NCBI GenBank assembly: GCA_002163135.1
Contig: MAAN01000034.1
Location: forward strand, 1 to 64,000
Length of the DNA: 64,000 nucleotides
Direction: 5' to 3'
Source: Alphaproteobacteria bacterium 46_93_T64
GTDB taxonomy: Bacteria > Pseudomonadota > Alphaproteobacteria > Sneathiellales > Sneathiellaceae
In this document: positions 49,123 through 59,887 of the stretch, in pieces
Layout: the number at the start of each line of letters is the position of its first letter
Numbering within the stretch: position 1 is the first letter of the stretch
Notes under the pieces: generated by a model
The model's input: the letters and a program-made list of their open reading frames with translations, nothing else
Database searches by the model: none
Told to the model about the DNA's origin: nothing
Program-made: the position numbers and the translations under genes

Positions 49123-49156
49123 AAAAAAGCCGCTGGTAATTCCAGCGGCTTTTTTT
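49123..49156. terminator. Strong bidirectional terminator after the TRAP operon
   Basis: Perfect 14-base stem AAAAAAGCCGCTGG / CCAGCGGCTTTTTT with loop TAATT. It terminates the TRAP operon on the plus strand and the acyl-CoA ligase on the minus strand. Confidence 0.95.
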
Positions 49157-49178
49157 GTTATTCGGTAAGTTTAAAATA

Positions 49179-50801
49179 TTAGGAAACAAGTGCTCTTTGC
49201 TTCTTCTTCAATTTTCTAAAATCATAGATACCGAGCGCTTCCGTTGGATTGACATCGGCTCCAAAAATCTGAGCTTTTTGGATTTTCTGCGTACTGGTTG
49301 TCGGAAGGCTATCCATAAACAATACCCATCCTGGTGGTTTGAAATACGCAAGTTTCGCAAAAGCAAACTCAAAGAGTTCCTCAGCAAGTTCGTGGGTATT
49401 CTCATACCCTTCCATCAAAACGATGCATGCCATGACTTCTTCTTCACGAAGGGCGTCGGGTGCTGCGATGACAGCGATCTGTGCAATGGCATCATGTGCC
49501 TGCATTGCAGCTTCAACTTCCGCTGCCGCTATGTTTTCGCCGGAACGCCTAATAATATTCTTTTTACGGTCGACAAAATACAGCATCCCCGTTTCATCTT
49601 GAACAACCGTATCCCCGGTATGAAACCATCCACCGTCCCAGGCTTCCTCTGTTGCGTCTTCATTATTTAGATATCCAGCGAAGAAGCCTTTACGCGGATT
49701 ATCTCCTGCTGCGCGCACAAGCAGTTCTCCCTGCTTGCCTCTTGGCAGTTCGTTACCTTCTTCATCCCCGATTTTCGCTTCGAAATCACCATAGGGTCTC
49801 CCGAAGGCACGTGTATCAATCTGGCGGGGTTCAGAGTTTACATTAAAGATACGGCCTGTTTCCGTCATCCCCCACACTTCATATAGCGGAAACCCATAAC
49901 GATCTTCAAAGACCCCGTGTAAATCTGGATCAACGCCGCCGCCAATACCAAACCGTACGGAATGCGACCTTTCCAATTCATTGTCAGGTTGATTTAACAA
50001 CATAGGGGGAACGACCCCCAGATAATGAATGATTGTAGCTTTGGTTTCGTTGATATCCTGCCACCAACCTGAGGGATGGAAGCGATCGGGAATGATCAAA
50101 CATCCACCGCTCACAAGCATACAACCAAGGGAGATCACTGCTGCGTTTATATGATACAACGGCAATGGATTATATAGGCGTTCTTTGCCTGGTCGGATCT
50201 CGATTAACCCGCTCATATCCGCATACCAGTTCGCTGCGGTCAAATGGTAATCATTATTGAGAATACACCCCTTGGGGCGACCTGTGGTTCCTGATGTATA
50301 GAGCAGGCTAGCTTCTGTCATCAGGCAAGGCTTTCCAGAAACAGAGGCTCTTTCAGGTGACGGTAAATTGTCGAAAAAATCACGATCTGTTACGACACGC
50401 AATGGTCTCTCGCGTGCTTCCGCAACAGCTTTAATTTCTTCAACTCGGCTTTCAAGTGTCACTACAAGGTCTGCATCAGAATGGCTCATCTGATATAACA
50501 TCTCGTCATGGCGATAATCCGGGTTTATCGGAACACAAGACACCCCAAGAGCATTCAATGCAATAAGATGGCTCACATACTCCGGGCGGTTTTCAAGTAA
50601 AAACCCAACCCGCTGTCCATAACCGTATCCAGCCTTTGAATAGGCCTGTTTAATGCGTTCAACCTGTTCTGCAATTTCAGAATAGGTGAATTCCCGTCCA
50701 TCAGGATAGTAATCCCGTTTTTTAAGAGATGGCACACATAAAAATGCATTATTGGGGTATATTTCGGCCGACTTTTGGAAGGCCTCATATAGTGTATCCA
50801 T
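49179..50801 (-). CDS. AMP-dependent acyl-CoA synthetase/ligase
   Basis: 540 residues, ANL superfamily. Activates a carboxylic acid with ATP and CoA. The P-loop-like LLYTSGTTGRPKG, the VWGMTETG motif, GWFHTGDTVVQDETGMLYFVDR and the C-terminal catalytic Lys in TSTQKIQKAQI are all present. The substrate is unresolved; relatives are annotated as crotonobetaine/carnitine-CoA ligase or long-chain acyl-CoA ligase. It begins 17 bases after the parC stop, so it is probably co-transcribed with it. Confidence 0.88.
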   Translation of the reverse strand: MDTLYEAFQKSAEIYPNNAFLCVPSLKKRDYYPDGREFTYSEIAEQVERIKQAYSKAGYGYGQRVGFLLENRPEYVSHLIALNALGVSCVPINPDYRHDEMLYQMSHSDADLVVTLESRVEEIKAVAEARERPLRVVTDRDFFDNLPSPERASVSGKPCLMTEASLLYTSGTTGRPKGCILNNDYHLTAANWYADMSGLIEIRPGKERLYNPLPLYHINAAVISLGCMLVSGGCLIIPDRFHPSGWWQDINETKATIIHYLGVVPPMLLNQPDNELERSHSVRFGIGGGVDPDLHGVFEDRYGFPLYEVWGMTETGRIFNVNSEPRQIDTRAFGRPYGDFEAKIGDEEGNELPRGKQGELLVRAAGDNPRKGFFAGYLNNEDATEEAWDGGWFHTGDTVVQDETGMLYFVDRKKNIIRRSGENIAAAEVEAAMQAHDAIAQIAVIAAPDALREEEVMACIVLMEGYENTHELAEELFEFAFAKLAYFKPPGWVLFMDSLPTTSTQKIQKAQIFGADVNPTEALGIYDFRKLKKKQRALVS

Positions 50802-50818
50802 AACCGCCCTTTATTTTT

Positions 50819-53089
50819 TTATTTAAACTTATTATTCCGGCTAAATCCGCGTGGGGCCAGACGCCCTGAGTTACCTCGGCGTGTATACCAGCCTGTAAGA
50901 TCCGGTTCGGTTCTGGTACGTTCCCCTGATTTCCACGAAAGCCCGTCTTCCCGGTTAAAAGTTTTGATATCTGATAATCCACCGTCTTTAAAGCGTTGTA
51001 GTGTTACGCCACGGCCCCGTGTCATTTCAGACACTTCATCCAGTGCAAAGCAGTTAAGTTTGCGGTTGTTACCAACCACAGCCACGGAATCGCCGTTCAA
51101 TTCCTCACAGAACGCCGCTTCGGCATCGCCTGACACATTCAGTGTCTGCTTACCGTTTCTTGTTTGTGCAATAATTCCGTTCTCATCGACGATGAACCCA
51201 CGACCATCCGACGATGCGATGAGCAACTTACGGCCTGGCTTGTGAACAAATAACGAAACGATATCTTGATCATTCCCTAGATCTATCATCAAGCGGATAG
51301 GCTCGCCGTGTCCCCGGCCCCGTGGAATTTTATCGCAGCCAATCGTATAAAAACGGCCGTTTGTGCCGAATAGGACCAACTTGTCCGTTGTCTCTGCCGT
51401 GATCCAGAAGCTTGCTTTATCACCGTCTTTGTATTTCTCTTCGCCTGTCTCGACTACGTGGCCCTTAATGGCACGAACCCAGCCTTTATCAGAACAGATA
51501 ACAGTGATCGGCTCTTTCTCAATCATGGCTTCCAATGGAATATCAGGAAGCTCTTTCGCTTCTCCGATCGTCGTCCGCCGATTGGAGACATCAGGAACGC
51601 CTTTCAAGATCTTTTTCAGATCTTTTAATTCAGAGGTGATAGAGGCTTTCTGTAAATCTTCACTTGCCAGTAAAGCTTCCAAACCTGTCTTTTCTTCTGT
51701 CAATTTTGTATGTTCTGTCCGAAGTTCCATTTCCTCCAATTTCCGGAGGGATCTCAGACGCATATTTAAGACTGCTTCAGCTTGAACATCCGTAAGCTTG
51801 AAGGTCTCCCTTAGTTGCTGTTTAGGATGATCTTCTTCTCGAATAATCCGGATCACTTCGTCCAGATTTAGGAATACAATCAGATACCCTTCCAACACTT
51901 CAAGGCGATGTGCAATTTTCTCAAGCCGGTAACGAGAGCGCCGCCTTAAAACTATAAACCGGTGTTTAAGGAACTCCTCAAGAACTTCCTGAATTCCCAT
52001 AACCCGAGGGGTTTGGCTTGCATCCAGAACATTCATGTTGAGCGAGAAACGGTTTTCAAGATCTGTAAATCGGAACAGTCCCTGCATCAACATTTCGGCA
52101 TCAACATTCTTGCTTTTGGGCTCCAACACCAGACGAATATCTTCCGCCGACTCGTCCCTAACATCATGAAGCAACGGAAATTTCTTCGATTGGATAAGCT
52201 CTGCTATCCGTTCGATCATTTTTCCCTTCTGCACCTGATAGGGAATTTCAGTGACGACAATCTGGTATGTTCCGCGGGGACCCTGCTCAACCTCCCAGCG
52301 AGCACGTTGGCGAAAGCCACCACGCCCAGTTAAATAGGCCTCGCGAATGCTCTCGGGTTTTTCGACCAATTCGCCGCCAGTTGGGAAATCGGGTCCCGGG
52401 ATAAACTCAAGTAGCTTATCAATACGGGATTTTGGATTTTCAGCCAATGCCGCAAGCTTTTCCTTATCCTCTGTATAGTATTTCACTAAATAAAGGAGCG
52501 CGTTACAAAGCTCGGTTGCATTGTGAGGTGGAATGGATGTTGCCATACCAACCGCAATGCCTGTAGATCCATTTGCAAGTAGATTTGGAAAAGCCGCAGG
52601 AAGCACGATCGGCTCGTCTTCTTCGCCATCATAGGTCGCCCTAAAATCTACCGCGTCCTTATCAAGATCTTTGAGAAGTAATTCCGCAAAGATGGTCATA
52701 CGCGATTCAGTATACCGCATGGCCGCCGCATTATCGCCGTCGATGTTGCCGAAGTTACCTTGGCCATCTACGAGGGTATAACGCTGCGCAAAATCCTGCG
52801 CTAAACGAACCAGCGCGTCATAAACAGATTGATCCCCGTGCGGGTGATATTTACCGATCACGTCGCCGACAACACGAGCACATTTTTTATAGCCTGACGC
52901 GGGGTCAAGCTTCAGCATGCGCATTGCATACAAAAGGCGCCGGTGAACCGGTTTCAACCCATCCCGTACATCTGGTAAGGAACGGGACATAATCGTTGAC
53001 ATCGCATAAGCAAGATAGCGCTCGCTTATGGCGTCCTTCAGTGAAGTTGGAAGGACTTCACCGGATTTTATCAAAGACTGATCACTCAT
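50819..53089 (-). CDS. parC: DNA topoisomerase IV subunit A
   Basis: 756 residues. Catalytic Tyr in [12 protein letters not shown], breakage-reunion domain opening [31 protein letters not shown], and a C-terminal beta-propeller ([33 protein letters not shown]). The ParC rather than GyrA assignment rests on total length (GyrA is usually over 870) and on the short C-terminus without a GyrA box that I can see. The quinolone region reads [19 protein letters not shown]. It has recO upstream, a common neighbour. Confidence 0.92.
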   Translation of the reverse strand: MSDQSLIKSGEVLPTSLKDAISERYLAYAMSTIMSRSLPDVRDGLKPVHRRLLYAMRMLKLDPASGYKKCARVVGDVIGKYHPHGDQSVYDALVRLAQDFAQRYTLVDGQGNFGNIDGDNAAAMRYTESRMTIFAELLLKDLDKDAVDFRATYDGEEDEPIVLPAAFPNLLANGSTGIAVGMATSIPPHNATELCNALLYLVKYYTEDKEKLAALAENPKSRIDKLLEFIPGPDFPTGGELVEKPESIREAYLTGRGGFRQRARWEVEQGPRGTYQIVVTEIPYQVQKGKMIERIAELIQSKKFPLLHDVRDESAEDIRLVLEPKSKNVDAEMLMQGLFRFTDLENRFSLNMNVLDASQTPRVMGIQEVLEEFLKHRFIVLRRRSRYRLEKIAHRLEVLEGYLIVFLNLDEVIRIIREEDHPKQQLRETFKLTDVQAEAVLNMRLRSLRKLEEMELRTEHTKLTEEKTGLEALLASEDLQKASITSELKDLKKILKGVPDVSNRRTTIGEAKELPDIPLEAMIEKEPITVICSDKGWVRAIKGHVVETGEEKYKDGDKASFWITAETTDKLVLFGTNGRFYTIGCDKIPRGRGHGEPIRLMIDLGNDQDIVSLFVHKPGRKLLIASSDGRGFIVDENGIIAQTRNGKQTLNVSGDAEAAFCEELNGDSVAVVGNNRKLNCFALDEVSEMTRGRGVTLQRFKDGGLSDIKTFNREDGLSWKSGERTRTEPDLTGWYTRRGNSGRLAPRGFSRNNKFK

Positions 53090-53165
53090 AATCTCTGTAT
53101 ATCATCAGAACGCGCCCTCGGCACAAAAAAAACCGTTCAAGCACTGAAAAAATCTAATGTAGGAG

Positions 53166-53918
53166 CTACTCAGTTGTTTGGAAACGTTGTTCCAATGAAA
53201 ATACAAAGCGTTCCCGTGCTGGTAGTGCCTCATTTCCATAGTGCGGCAGCAAGTTTTTATGGATAAAATAACCAGTTAGATGAAGGCCATCGAGAATTTG
53301 TTGAGGCATCATCCGATCAACACTGCGGCCAGTTTCAGGCACAAGAAATTCCGGTAACCCAAGTAAACGGTCATGATAGGGAAATCCTGCAGCAGCGCAA
53401 ACGGCTCGCCCTGATTTTGGGGACACATATACGAGATCTTCACGTATTCCTGTGGAAGCACATTCACTTAAGTCAAGCCCATACCCCATTTCGGTAAGGA
53501 GACCAAGTTCCCACCTGACAAAAAGTGGTCCCCAATGTTCTATGCCTCCTGAAAGGTTTTTAATTAAAAGCAAACTTGCTTCAAACAAACTCGTGTGAGT
53601 TTCACGTTCAGGAAGAACCTTTTCAAGAAGAGATAATGCCGCCGATGCCGCGGCAAGTTTTAACGGCTGATCGAAGAGCAAAGCGCCCGCGGAATTATTA
53701 GCTTCTACCGCATAGTTGCCGAGTTGCTCACTCAATCGTCCTTGCCATCTTAGTCCTACAAGATTACCGGACTGTAAAATCCCTCGGAGCCTTTTCCCGG
53801 TTCCCCCGCGTACGAGACCAGCGTGCCGTCCATGCTCCCGCGTGAGAGCCTGCAAGATAACACTATTTTCGCCATATTTTTTGGCTGACAATATCAAGCC
53901 ATCATCGATCCAATGCAT
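53166..53918 (-). CDS. recO: DNA repair protein RecO
   Basis: 250 residues. The N-terminal OB-fold starts MHWIDDGLILSAKKYGENSVILQALTREHGRHAGLVRGG, followed by the helical domain (LFVRWELGLLTEMGYGLDLSECASTG) and ILDGLHLTGYFIHKNLLP. RecO helps load RecA on gapped single-stranded DNA with RecR. The zinc four-cysteine set of some RecO proteins is incomplete here, which is common. Upstream of parC as in many alphaproteobacteria; era would normally precede it, but the gene upstream here is unrelated. Confidence 0.92.
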   Translation of the reverse strand: MHWIDDGLILSAKKYGENSVILQALTREHGRHAGLVRGGTGKRLRGILQSGNLVGLRWQGRLSEQLGNYAVEANNSAGALLFDQPLKLAAASAALSLLEKVLPERETHTSLFEASLLLIKNLSGGIEHWGPLFVRWELGLLTEMGYGLDLSECASTGIREDLVYVSPKSGRAVCAAAGFPYHDRLLGLPEFLVPETGRSVDRMMPQQILDGLHLTGYFIHKNLLPHYGNEALPARERFVFSLEQRFQTTE

Positions 53919-54027
53919 ATTATATGCCTTAACAGACTATGGCTTGTTCTGGCAATGAGATCTCCAAAATATTGATCACAGGAGATGCTATTTGGACGTC
54001 CTTTTCCGGAACTTGAAGGAAATCAGT

Positions 54028-54345
54028 ATGGCGTTAAATGTTGACATCTCAATGATAAATGCGATCGATGGACAGCCCCTCCCCTATGAAGAATTGGAAA
54101 CCGATGGCGTCGTATGGTCAACTCCACCGCCCGATTTCCTCCACCCTTTCCAATATCATCGCTGTCACTGCAGCGGGCCATCCTCCGGCTATGAGATTGC
54201 CATCAAATATGGCGGATTAATTTGCAGGATTGATGTGACCTCTTGGGGAGTGAGTTATCGAAAATCCACACCAACAAATTTCGACCTTGAATTGGTTTTG
54301 TTAAAGAATGAAGCTCCCTACAGAATGGAGCTGATTATGATTTGA
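54028..54345 (+). CDS. Hypothetical protein
   Basis: 105 residues from MALNVDISMINAIDGQPLPYEELE. Not recognised. It has a PPPDFLHPFQYHRCHCSGPSSGY stretch with two Cys and two His close together (HRCHC), then beta-rich sequence and a C-terminal LELVLLKNEAPYRMELIM. No signal peptide or membrane segment. The ATG at 54028 follows AAGGAA at 6 bases; a TTG at 53992 is also in frame. It is followed by a terminator, which supports it being a real single-gene unit. Confidence 0.6.
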   Translation: MALNVDISMINAIDGQPLPYEELETDGVVWSTPPPDFLHPFQYHRCHCSGPSSGYEIAIKYGGLICRIDVTSWGVSYRKSTPTNFDLELVLLKNEAPYRMELIMI

Positions 54346-54380
54346 TGTAAACGGATTAACCCTGAATCTGGCAAGAAAAT

Positions 54381-54416
54381 TGGCCGCCCAATAATCAAAT
54401 TATGGGCGACCATTTT
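54381..54416. terminator. Bidirectional terminator between the hypothetical and chemoreceptor genes
   Basis: Stem TGGCCGCCCA-A-TAAT / ATTA-TGGGCGACCA with a 3-base loop, one bulge and one mismatch, followed by TTTT on the plus strand and by T-rich sequence on the minus strand. Confidence 0.75.
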
Positions 54417-54442
54417 AGTTATTTAGAGATATTTTATATGAC

Positions 54443-55981
54443 TTACGCTCTGATTTTCTTAAGGAATCCGGTCACTTCTGATAACACTTTGTCCGTATCA
54501 CTCACCATTTCAATTACCGAATCTAGGACCTGTTGCGATGCATCTGAGGATTGAACAGCAAACTGTTCAATATTTGAAACATCTCCCTTTAAATGTACAG
54601 TTCCGTCATAAGCATTTCGCGTACTGACTGAGATTTCGTTTGTTGCGACGGATTGCTCTTCAACAGCCGCAGCTACAGAAGCCGTTGTCGAGTTAATTTC
54701 ATTAATCGTTGAAAGAATAGCTTCGATTTCACCGGCGGCTTGTTCACTGACTTGTTGAATGCCTGAAATCTGGCTCGTGATATCTTCCGTAGCTTTCGCA
54801 GTCTGTGTCGCTAGATTTTTCACTTCTGACGCAACGACTGCAAAGCCTTTACCCGCTTCACCAGCTCTTGCGGCCTCAATAGTGGCGTTCAGCGCCAGCA
54901 GGTTAGTTTGCTCTGCAATATCACTAATCAAACCCACGACTTCACTAATTTGATGGGCAGCTTCTTTTAACTGCCCCAGCGTTTGTGCTGTCTGAGTAGC
55001 GCGATCAGAGGCAGCCCCTGCGACTTGATTTGATTGATGAACTTGCGATGAGATTTCCTGGATAGAGGAGCTCAACTCGTCGGTTGCTGAACTAACTGTT
55101 TGAACACTAATTGTCATATTTTCAGCGACAGAAGACGTTTGGCTAACCTTTTCTGAGACTTCTCCAGAAATATTTTTCAAGTTCGATGCTAATCCTGACA
55201 TCACATGGGAATTTTGGGCGACCTTTTCCAATAATTTACCGACTTTTTCTTCAAATTCAGTCGCCATCATGTGACGGTCTCTCTGTCTGCGCTCATTTTT
55301 TTGGTCGGCCAAAGAAATTTTCTCTTCGTTCAACCTGTCTGCCTCAGCTTTCAGATCTAAAACATGGGCTTCAGAACGTTGAGCATCCTCAGTCGCCTGA
55401 AGGGCTTTTTGCTTTTCAGTGTCAGCAGATTGGGACGCTTCTTCAGCTTGCTCTACAGCATTCGCTGAACTTTCAAATGAGCTTACAAGCTTGAAAGTTA
55501 GCCAGGTCAAAATCGCAGATTCAAAGACAACGACCACAGCATGAAGCACGACCCTCATAAAATCGGCCCCTTCCGGGAAAACTGCTGCTGGCAACACAAA
55601 GTTTAAAACCAGATGATGAAGGGCAATTGTTACTGTCGCTACAATAATTGTCCTCCAACAGCAAAGCACCGCGATAATCGCGAGAGAGGCAAAGAAATAC
55701 ATGTGAATGTCAATTTGCCAAGGATGGCCGGAAAAAACGTAAACGAGCAGACCGACTTGAACAACATATGTAATCGCACAGGCATATCTGTAGGCTAGCG
55801 CTGCACCATCCTTCATATATAAACCGGTCGTAATCGCAGCAAAAACGACCGCCCCAATTGTCGCGGTAAGCCAATCGCCACCAACATAAAATGCAGAGAA
55901 TGCAATGAGTGGAACATGTCCCCAAAGAAGAAATAGCAATTTTCTGGAAACTGATTGTCTGAGTTCATAAAGAGCGTTCAT
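54443..55981 (-). CDS. Methyl-accepting chemotaxis protein with a multi-span membrane sensor
   Basis: 512 residues. The first about 180 residues form some six membrane helices ([17 protein letters not shown] ... [20 protein letters not shown]) with no periplasmic ligand domain. A coiled-coil linker (about 190-240) leads to the MA signalling domain with the hairpin tip [20 protein letters not shown]. It then reads [23 protein letters not shown], which binds CheA and CheW. Sensing probably involves the membrane itself, for example membrane energy or a hydrophobic ligand (inference). It is 3 bases downstream of a small membrane-protein gene, so the two are coupled. Confidence 0.93.
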   Translation of the reverse strand: MNALYELRQSVSRKLLFLLWGHVPLIAFSAFYVGGDWLTATIGAVVFAAITTGLYMKDGAALAYRYACAITYVVQVGLLVYVFSGHPWQIDIHMYFFASLAIIAVLCCWRTIIVATVTIALHHLVLNFVLPAAVFPEGADFMRVVLHAVVVVFESAILTWLTFKLVSSFESSANAVEQAEEASQSADTEKQKALQATEDAQRSEAHVLDLKAEADRLNEEKISLADQKNERRQRDRHMMATEFEEKVGKLLEKVAQNSHVMSGLASNLKNISGEVSEKVSQTSSVAENMTISVQTVSSATDELSSSIQEISSQVHQSNQVAGAASDRATQTAQTLGQLKEAAHQISEVVGLISDIAEQTNLLALNATIEAARAGEAGKGFAVVASEVKNLATQTAKATEDITSQISGIQQVSEQAAGEIEAILSTINEINSTTASVAAAVEEQSVATNEISVSTRNAYDGTVHLKGDVSNIEQFAVQSSDASQQVLDSVIEMVSDTDKVLSEVTGFLKKIRA

Positions 55982-55984
55982 TAG

Positions 55985-56344
55985 TTACACCTTCTTATTC
56001 GATTTTCGGGTGAAAAACGCACACCCCCCATTTGCATATGCATCAATAATGAAAATTGCACCGGCTTCTTTTAACATCTCTAATTCTGCGTCCGCTGAAG
56101 GCCTGAGTATAACAATGGAGTCAGAAAATCCCGTTCTCACGAGCTTAAAGGGAAGTGTTGAGATTACGTTTGCAATTTCTGTCAATGTCATCGTCGGAGA
56201 AAACACCGCGGCAACATCGTCCCCCGATTTACTTGGCTTTAAAGTCAGAAAAGCTAAGAAGAGGAAACCTGCCAGCAACATACTTCCAGCTACAAACAGA
56301 GCGCCAATATCGGTATTTGATGCGGGAAATTCGGTATTATCCAT
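55985..56344 (-). CDS. Small membrane protein coupled to the chemoreceptor gene
   Basis: 119 residues, not recognised. One hydrophobic helix (IGALFVAGSMLLAGFLFLAFLTL, about 13-35), then a soluble cytoplasmic or periplasmic domain TLTEIANVISTLPFKLVRTGFSDSIVILRPSADAELEMLKEAGAIFIIDAY. Its stop lies 3 bases before the chemoreceptor start, implying co-translation and a possible partner role. A consensus -10 TATAAT on the minus strand (56370-56365) is 21 bases upstream of the ATG. Function is unknown. Confidence 0.7.
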   Translation of the reverse strand: MDNTEFPASNTDIGALFVAGSMLLAGFLFLAFLTLKPSKSGDDVAAVFSPTMTLTEIANVISTLPFKLVRTGFSDSIVILRPSADAELEMLKEAGAIFIIDAYANGGCAFFTRKSNKKV

Positions 56345-56501
56345 TCAGTGCCCAAGTTCATAAAATTATAGTAAACAAAATATCTACCAACTGTTTAATT
56401 TGGGTTAAAATTTATTTACGTCAGCGAAAAGGCAAATTATCGCACGTGATCGAAATCAATAGGGCAAACGTAATTTCAGGCATTTACGGCAACACAGCAA
56501 T

Positions 56502-56534
56502 AAAAAAGGGCGGAGAAAAATCTCCACCCTTTTT
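56502..56534. terminator. Terminator after gatB
   Basis: Stem AAAAAAGGG-C-GGAGA (56502-56516) / TCTCC-A-CCCTTTTT (56521-56534) with one mismatch and a short A loop. On the minus strand it terminates the gat operon; A and T tracts make it usable from either side. Confidence 0.88.
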
Positions 56535-56554
56535 CTTTACCTTATCGAGGGAAG

Positions 56555-58009
56555 CTATCCATCAAGTTTCGGTTTAAGCAGCTTGTTCACAACGCCAGGA
56601 TTTGCTTTACCGCCGGTATTTTTCATTACCTGCCCCATGAAGAACCCTAGCAGCTTATCCTTACCGCCGCGATATTCAGCGAGTTTGTCAGGATTTGCAG
56701 CGATAACATCATCGATCGCCGCTTCAATAGCACCCGTATCAGAGACTTGCTTCAAGCCCTTTTCTTCAACGATATTGCTAGCAGACTTGCCAGTGTCGAA
56801 CATTTCTTCGAACACTTCCTTGGCAATACGATTAGATATCGTACCATCCTTGATCAGATCAATTACTTCACCTAACGCATCCGCAGATACTGGAGAAGTC
56901 GCGATGGTTTTGCCTGTCCGTTTCAGGTTTCCAAAGAACTCGCCCGTGACCCAATTCACAGATAATTTGGCGTCGCGGCCTTTCGCTACGTCTTCAAAGA
57001 AATCAGCGACCTCTTTTTCAGCAACAAGCACGCCCGCATCATAAGCACTGATGCCAAGCGTATTCATGAAGCGATCTTTCTTCTCGTCAGGCAGTTCTGG
57101 TAAATCAGCTTTGATTTTTGCAACAAAAGCGTCATCGAACTGAAGCGGCAGCAGATCCGGATCCGGGAAGTAGCGGTAATCGTGCGCTTCTTCTTTTGAC
57201 CGCATAGAACGAGTTTCCCCTTTCACGCTGTCATACAGGCGGGTTTCCTGATCAATCTTACCGCCCTCTTCTAGAATATCCACCTGACGATTGGCTTCAT
57301 AGACAATCGCTTGCTGGATGAAACGTACAGAGTTGAGGTTCTTCATTTCGCAGCGTGTTCCGAGGTCATCACCCGGACGTCGAACAGAAACGTTGACGTC
57401 TGCGCGCATGGAACCTTCATCCATGTTGCCGTCGCATGTTCCCAGATATCTAAGGATGCTACGAAGCTTCTTCACATATGCAGCAGCCTCCTCAGGCGAG
57501 CGCATGTCAGGTTCTGACACGATCTCCATCAGCGCAACACCAGATCGGTTAAGATCGACAAGTGTCATGCTTGGATGCTGATCATGAATACTTTTACCAG
57601 CATCCTGTTCCAAATGAAGTCGAGTAATCCCGATTTCACGGGTCACACCATCTTTAAGATCGATGGTCAGAATGCCTTCACCGACAATCGGCTGCAAAAA
57701 CTGACTGATCTGATAACCCTGCGGCAAGTCAGCGTAAAAATAGTTCTTTCGGTCGAAAACGGAGAAATTGTTGATCTTGGCTTTCAGCCCTAGACCAGTT
57801 TTCACCGCTTGTTCGACAGCAGCCGTATTGATAACAGGCAGCATGCCGGGCATAGCCGCATCGACAAATGACACTTGCGTGTTTTGTTCTGCGCCATATT
57901 CCGTTGCAGATCCTGAAAACAGCTTCGCGTTGGAACTTACTTGCGCATGGACTTCCAGACCAATAACAACTTCCCAGTCACCCGTAACGCCTTGAATAAT
58001 CATACCCAT
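56555..58009 (-). CDS. gatB: Aspartyl/glutamyl-tRNA amidotransferase subunit B
   Basis: 484 residues. With GatC and GatA it converts Glu-tRNA-Gln (and often Asp-tRNA-Asn) to the amide. GatB binds the tRNA and activates it: [15 protein letters not shown] at the start, [39 protein letters not shown] and [13 protein letters not shown], and a C-terminal YqeY-like domain ([20 protein letters not shown]). The ATG at 58009 lies one base after the gatA stop and behind GGAGGGG. Confidence 0.96.
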   Translation of the reverse strand: MGMIIQGVTGDWEVVIGLEVHAQVSSNAKLFSGSATEYGAEQNTQVSFVDAAMPGMLPVINTAAVEQAVKTGLGLKAKINNFSVFDRKNYFYADLPQGYQISQFLQPIVGEGILTIDLKDGVTREIGITRLHLEQDAGKSIHDQHPSMTLVDLNRSGVALMEIVSEPDMRSPEEAAAYVKKLRSILRYLGTCDGNMDEGSMRADVNVSVRRPGDDLGTRCEMKNLNSVRFIQQAIVYEANRQVDILEEGGKIDQETRLYDSVKGETRSMRSKEEAHDYRYFPDPDLLPLQFDDAFVAKIKADLPELPDEKKDRFMNTLGISAYDAGVLVAEKEVADFFEDVAKGRDAKLSVNWVTGEFFGNLKRTGKTIATSPVSADALGEVIDLIKDGTISNRIAKEVFEEMFDTGKSASNIVEEKGLKQVSDTGAIEAAIDDVIAANPDKLAEYRGGKDKLLGFFMGQVMKNTGGKANPGVVNKLLKPKLDG

Positions 58010-58010
58010 A

Positions 58011-59489
58011 TTAACCCCTCCACCAAGCATCAGGTTTCGCCGTAAAGTTAGCGGCCTCTTCCAGAACACCAGCGGTTCGAATTACTGTTTCTTCATCAAA
58101 TGGACGCCCAAGAATCTGTAATCCAAGCGGTAGACCATCAGCAGACAATCCTGTTGGCAAAGAGATCCCAGGAAGACCAGCCAAACTTGCAGGCACTGTG
58201 AAAACGTCATTGAGATACATTTCAAGTGGATCATCACCTTTTTCACCGAATGCAAAAGCTGCACTTGGAGCTGTCGGTGTCAGGATCGTATCAACCGTTT
58301 TATACGCTTCCTTGAAATCTTCTGCGATGCGTGCCCGTACTTTTTGAGCCTTCAAATAATAAGCATCGTAGTAGCCCGCAGACAAAGCATATGTACCGAT
58401 CAAAATACGGCGCTGCACTTCATGTCCGAAACCAGCGGCCCGAGTACGTGAATACATATCATCGAGACTATCACCTTCAACACGCAAGCCATATCGAACG
58501 CCATCATAACGCGCTAGATTACTTGACGCTTCGGCCGGAGCGATAATGTAATATGCTGGCAGTGCATATTTTGTATGCGGCAAACTGATTTCTACAATTT
58601 CAGCGCCAGCCGATTTCAACCATTCGATACCTTGTTCCCAGAGGGCAGCAATTTCTTCGGACATACCGTCGAGACGGTATTCTTTTGGTATACCAACTTT
58701 CAGACCCCGAATATCACCAGTAAGGGCGGCTTCGAAGTTTGGCACTTCCATATCCACACTTGTGCTGTCTTTGGCATCAAATCCAGCCATAGCTTCCAGC
58801 ATAATCGCTGTATCACGAACAGTCCGTGTCATTGGACCTGCCTGATCTAGGCTGGAAGCAAATGCAACCGTTCCCCAGCGTGAACAACGACCATAAGTCG
58901 GCTTCATACCAACAATACCAGTGAATGCCGCTGGTTGGCGAATAGAGCCGCCGGTATCAGTACCAGTTGCGCCCATTGCAATGTTTGATGACACGGCACT
59001 AGCAGATCCGCCAGAAGAGCCACCAGGAACCAATGGTTGATCGTCTTTTTTACGACGCCAAGGGTTCACAACATTACCGTAATAACTTGTTTCGTTTGAA
59101 GAGCCCATCGCGAACTCATCCAAATTTGCCTTACCCAGCATAACAGCACCTTCGGTCCACAAATTCGCGCTAACCGTACTTTCATATTCAGGGGTAAAAC
59201 CGTCCAGAATATGAGAGGCTGCAGTTGTCAGTGTGCCTTTGGTACAAAACAGGTCTTTGATGGCGATAGGAATACCTTCCATCAAACCAGCTTCACCGTT
59301 TGCAAGTTTCTCATCAGACTTGGTTGCCGCTTCAACTGCTTTTTCAGGTGTTTCCGTGATAAAAGCGTTCAAGCCTCGTGCACTATCCATTGCCGTGATG
59401 TGGGCCGCAGTAAGTTCGCGGGCCGAAAACTTGGACGCTTTCAAACCATCACGAGCTTCCGCAATCGTCAATTTTGTTAAATCAGTCAT
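58011..59489 (-). CDS. gatA: Aspartyl/glutamyl-tRNA amidotransferase subunit A
   Basis: 492 residues, amidase family. It supplies ammonia from glutamine. The Ser-cisSer-Lys triad is visible: Lys in [13 protein letters not shown], and Ser residues in [12 protein letters not shown] and [16 protein letters not shown]. Start overlaps the gatC stop by one base (TAATG). The order gatC-gatA-gatB in one operon is usual in alphaproteobacteria. Confidence 0.97.
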   Translation of the reverse strand: MTDLTKLTIAEARDGLKASKFSARELTAAHITAMDSARGLNAFITETPEKAVEAATKSDEKLANGEAGLMEGIPIAIKDLFCTKGTLTTAASHILDGFTPEYESTVSANLWTEGAVMLGKANLDEFAMGSSNETSYYGNVVNPWRRKKDDQPLVPGGSSGGSASAVSSNIAMGATGTDTGGSIRQPAAFTGIVGMKPTYGRCSRWGTVAFASSLDQAGPMTRTVRDTAIMLEAMAGFDAKDSTSVDMEVPNFEAALTGDIRGLKVGIPKEYRLDGMSEEIAALWEQGIEWLKSAGAEIVEISLPHTKYALPAYYIIAPAEASSNLARYDGVRYGLRVEGDSLDDMYSRTRAAGFGHEVQRRILIGTYALSAGYYDAYYLKAQKVRARIAEDFKEAYKTVDTILTPTAPSAAFAFGEKGDDPLEMYLNDVFTVPASLAGLPGISLPTGLSADGLPLGLQILGRPFDEETVIRTAGVLEEAANFTAKPDAWWRG

Positions 59490-59776
59490 TATTCAATCAC
59501 CTTCGGTACAGCAAAAAAGCCGTCTTCGTCTGACGGTGCGTTGGCAACAATTTCTTGTTGATACCCACCATCGGTGATTTCATCCGCACGCCAGCGCAAT
59601 TGCATTTCCGCAACTGATGTCATTGGTGCGACATTTTCCGTGTCAACCTCACTGAGCTGTTCAACCCAGCCCAAGATTGCATTCAATTCGTTGGCCAACG
59701 TATCCAGGTGATTTTCCTCTACCCGGATGCGAGCCAAATTGGCTACTTTTGCTACAGTGGCTTTATCAAGCGACAT
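59489..59776 (-). CDS. gatC: Aspartyl/glutamyl-tRNA amidotransferase subunit C
   Basis: 95 residues: [43 protein letters not shown], the belt protein that clamps GatA and GatB. First gene of the gatCAB operon and divergent from ruvX. Confidence 0.96.
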   Translation of the reverse strand: MSLDKATVAKVANLARIRVEENHLDTLANELNAILGWVEQLSEVDTENVAPMTSVAEMQLRWRADEITDGGYQQEIVANAPSDEDGFFAVPKVIE

Positions 59777-59887
59777 TTGTCACCCTTTGCTATAATAAGA
59801 AGCGTAATCTGGATGGTCGGCCCAGACACCTAGTTGTAACTCTAGACAAATGGCCAAACCGACAATGGCCGCAAATTAGCGTAACCT

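Noticed and set aside
49155-49670. 171-residue open frame on the plus strand antisense to the acyl-CoA ligase
   Set aside because: It lies wholly opposite a clear coding region. Its product is Cys/Phe/Ile-rich with no recognisable domain, as expected for an antisense shadow.
52790-52870. Quinolone-resistance change in parC ([10 protein letters not shown])
   Set aside because: Gln at the Ser position appears, from memory, to be natural in alphaproteobacterial ParC, so it is not evidence of selected resistance.
56395-56420. CtrA-like site TTAA-N6-TTAA upstream of the chemoreceptor pair
   Set aside because: The CtrA consensus needs a 7-base spacer; here it is 6, and such pairs are frequent in AT-rich intergenic DNA.
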